Source: Akkermansiaceae bacterium UBA3385 (GTDB lineage Bacteria > Verrucomicrobiota > Verrucomicrobiia > Verrucomicrobiales > Akkermansiaceae). Taken from it: DNA of 17,995 nucleotides. Position 1 is the first letter of the stretch. Each line of letters starts with the position of its first letter. Of this stretch, positions 16,473 to 17,995 are shown in pieces. The stretch is from assembly GCA_002358905.1 (NCBI GenBank), contig DEPT01000043.1:284-18278 (forward strand), given 5' to 3'. The notes below the pieces were generated by a model. It had not been told where the DNA came from and did not search any database. It saw nothing but the letters and a program-made list of their open reading frames with translations. Both the position numbers and the translations under genes were made by a program.

Positions 16473-17261
16473 ATGGAAAACGTCATCAACGTCGAACAAG
16501 CCACCGTCTACCTCAGCGGACGCCAGATTCTGAACAACATCAACTGGCAGGTCAGCAAAGGTGAGCGCTGTTTCATTCTGGGCGCCAATGGTGCAGGTAA
16601 AACCACACTGGTGCGCATGCTCATGGGCTATGCCTGGCCCCTGTTCGGCGCTAAAGTGGAAGTGCTGGGGCGCCGCTTCGGCACCGTAAACCTGCAGGAA
16701 CTGCGCAAACGTATTGCCTGGGTAAGCCCGCTCATGCACCAATGGCTGAGCGACCGCGACTGGACCGGGCGCGAAATGGTGCTCAGCGGACCGGACGCCA
16801 CCATCGGTCTATTCCGCGAACCCACCCCTGCCGAGGAGGAACAGGCAGCAGAACTCATGCGGAAACTGCGCGCCGAACACCTCATGGAACGCACCGTTGC
16901 CACCATGAGCAGCGGAGAACAGGTCAAGGTGCTCATTGCGCGCGCTCTCATGACCAGCCCCGAGCTCATGATTCTGGATGAACCCAGCGTGTACCTCGAT
17001 ATCGCGGGGCGCGAGTTCCTGCTCTCTACCATTGCCGAGCTGGCAGCCACCCACCCGGAGCTCACCATCATCTTCATCACCCAGCGCATTGAGGACATCC
17101 TGCCCGAATTCAACCGTGGCATGATTCTGCGCCAGGGCGAAATCCAGGCCTACGGCACCCGCGACGAGGTGCTCACCGAGCAGAACCTCAAAGCCGCCTT
17201 TGACCTCGATATCCGCCTCATCCGCGCCCGCAATGGACGCCTCTGGAGCGTGATTGAATAA
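16473..17261 (+). CDS. ABC-type ATP-binding protein (ModF-like group), no permease adjacent
   Basis: This is a single ATPase domain of 262 residues. The frame is open further upstream, but the ilvC terminator lies there; the start at 16473 gives the natural N-terminus. Walker A is GANGAGKTT (37-45). The signature is SSGEQ (146-150) instead of the usual SGGQ. Walker B is LMILDEP with Glu170. The H-loop residue reads Gln204 (FITQR) where most relatives have His, and no glutamine is seen at the usual Q-loop place (WVSPLMHQ). The SSGEQ signature and the ITxRxEDILP segment resemble the ModF-like soluble ABC proteins rather than a classical importer subunit. No membrane partner or binding protein is nearby. 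Whether it hydrolyses ATP well is uncertain because of the missing His. No promoter of its own is obvious after the ilvC terminator, and no ribosome binding site is visible. Confidence 0.88.
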   Translation: MENVINVEQATVYLSGRQILNNINWQVSKGERCFILGANGAGKTTLVRMLMGYAWPLFGAKVEVLGRRFGTVNLQELRKRIAWVSPLMHQWLSDRDWTGREMVLSGPDATIGLFREPTPAEEEQAAELMRKLRAEHLMERTVATMSSGEQVKVLIARALMTSPELMILDEPSVYLDIAGREFLLSTIAELAATHPELTIIFITQRIEDILPEFNRGMILRQGEIQAYGTRDEVLTEQNLKAAFDLDIRLIRARNGRLWSVIE

Positions 17262-17269
17262 TATAAGGC

Positions 17270-17298
17270 TTGCATCGCCGTCCTATACACGGTATGGT
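17270..17298 (+). promoter_or_regulatory. Putative yceD-rpmF promoter (leaderless)
   Basis: TTGCAT (17270-17275), a 17-nt spacer, and TATGGT (17293-17298). Transcription would start at about 17305, at the ATG at 17306. An ATG at 17294 lies inside the -10 box. Co-transcription from the ABC gene, which ends 8 nt upstream of the -35 box, is also possible. Confidence 0.45.
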
Positions 17299-17305
17299 AA
17301 TGCCC

Positions 17306-17794
17306 ATGCAAAGCCAACTCATCATCTCCCTGGAAGAATTCCCGGAGGAAGGTCGCTTCCTGAGCGGCGAGCTCGATGCCAGCCTCTTTGGCATCGACAG
17401 CGCCGCCCTGCGCAGCACTGGTCCGCTGAGCTACGAACTGGAAGTCCAGCTCTTCGAAACCGAGCTGATGGTGCGCGGCAGCCTGACCGCCCCCTTCGAA
17501 CTGCGCTGCGACCGCTGCCTGAAGAATTTCCCCTATGTGGTGGAACTGGATGACCTGACCTTCTCGTACGATGTGAAGGGAAAACTGGCGCTCGATGTGA
17601 CCGAAGACCTGCGCGAAGAGGTCGTACTTGCCCTGCCCAGCTACCCAAAATGCGAAATTTCAGACCTTGAATGTGAAATAAATGACACTTTTGGTGATTT
17701 TAGACTGGACAAAGACCCCCAACCCGGTGTAAACTCTGCCACCCCGAGTGGCGAAAGCGTCTGGGATGCCCTGGATTCGCTTCCCAAAAAGTAA
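17306..17794 (+). CDS. yceD: DUF177 / YceD-family protein, linked to rRNA and L32
   Basis: This is a 162-residue protein of the DUF177 family, which is required for normal 23S rRNA accumulation in the studied bacteria and in plant plastids. It is nearly always encoded next to rpmF, as here. The core RCDRCLKNFPY (about residues 68-78) carries the conserved CxxC pair. It is followed by DVTEDLREEVVLALPSYPKC and a second Cys in LECEIN, the characteristic strand-helix order. The C-terminus ends near LDSLPKK, in line with the family's DPRWAALxxL-type ending (here VWDALDSL). Three in-frame ATGs (17294, 17300, 17306) compete; the promoter favours 17306. The acidic composition is typical. Confidence 0.9.
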   Translation: MQSQLIISLEEFPEEGRFLSGELDASLFGIDSAALRSTGPLSYELEVQLFETELMVRGSLTAPFELRCDRCLKNFPYVVELDDLTFSYDVKGKLALDVTEDLREEVVLALPSYPKCEISDLECEINDTFGDFRLDKDPQPGVNSATPSGESVWDALDSLPKK

Positions 17795-17852
17795 GCGCCG
17801 AAGCTCCACTCAATGTATCACATCTCGAAAATCTTAAACCAGATATAGAACT

Positions 17853-17995
17853 ATGGCAGCTCCGAAACGCAGAACGTCCAAGATGAAGCAGCGCTCCCGC
17901 CTGGCCGCCCAGGCCTGGAAGGCTCCCAAGCTCGGCAAGTGCCCGAAGTGTGGCGCAGCCGTCCCCGGTCACACCGCTTGCCCGCAGTGCGGCAC
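17853..17995 (+). CDS. rpmF: 50S ribosomal protein L32 (3' end beyond window)
   Basis: The window ends within this gene; 47 complete codons are visible. The N-terminus MAAPKRRTSKMKQRSRLA is the L32 signature, and the zinc-ribbon cysteines are visible as KCPKCG and ACPQCG. L32 belongs to the large ribosomal subunit. It lies 58 nt downstream of yceD, the classical arrangement, and is probably on the same transcript. No ribosome binding site precedes the ATG, which is notable for a highly expressed gene. Confidence 0.96.
   Translation, partial: MAAPKRRTSKMKQRSRLAAQAWKAPKLGKCPKCGAAVPGHTACPQCG

Overview
The window reads as an ordinary but very cleanly organised stretch of a GC-rich bacterial chromosome, with 16 protein genes and one tRNA. 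My best guess is Verrucomicrobiota, possibly an Akkermansia-like gut lineage. That is inference from the gene set: a secreted sulfatase with a C-terminal beta domain, a short-tailed pseudopilin, a carboxynorspermidine decarboxylase, a stand-alone CoaC, and lysine/acid-rich envelope proteins. There is no rRNA and no other decisive marker. I see no insertion sequence, prophage, CRISPR array or integrase.

Layout. (1) The 3' end of nspC (+) converges on a gene for a secreted protein with a charged N-terminal region and three C-terminal repeats (-). (2) A divergent control region with two matching dyads leads into aroC (+), which converges on a sulfatase gene (-) across a perfect 36-bp palindrome. 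(3) A flavin reductase-like gene and guaB, both (-) and each with its own hairpin terminator, are divergent from acnA (+). (4) acnA converges on an M50 membrane metalloprotease gene (-), which is divergent from tRNA-Asn (+). (5) ridA and coaC form a small (+) unit, followed by a gene for a membrane-anchored FHA-like protein (+). That gene converges on a pseudopilin-tilS pair (-) whose coding regions overlap. (6) ilvC (+) is followed by an ABC ATPase gene, yceD (DUF177) and the start of rpmF.

The genes are mostly housekeeping: aromatic and branched-chain amino acid synthesis (aroC, ilvC), the TCA cycle (acnA), GTP synthesis (guaB), CoA synthesis (coaC), enamine/imine clearance (ridA), tRNA decoding (tRNA-Asn, tilS) and ribosome biogenesis (yceD-rpmF). 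The envelope genes (repeat protein, sulfatase, M50 protease, FHA-like protein, pseudopilin) are scattered singly among them.

The most interesting signals concern gene expression. None of the 16 genes except the truncated nspC, whose start is not visible, has a convincing Shine-Dalgarno sequence. Promoter-like pairs of the form TTGC-N18/19-TAnnnT precede most transcription units. In several cases the -10 box lies only 5-9 nt from the ATG, which predicts leaderless or nearly leaderless mRNAs. Almost every unit is closed by a long hairpin, often shared by two convergent genes. The large genes have open reading frames on their exact antisense codons, which I explain by avoidance of TTA, CTA and TCA codons. 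I found no convincing novel multi-gene system.
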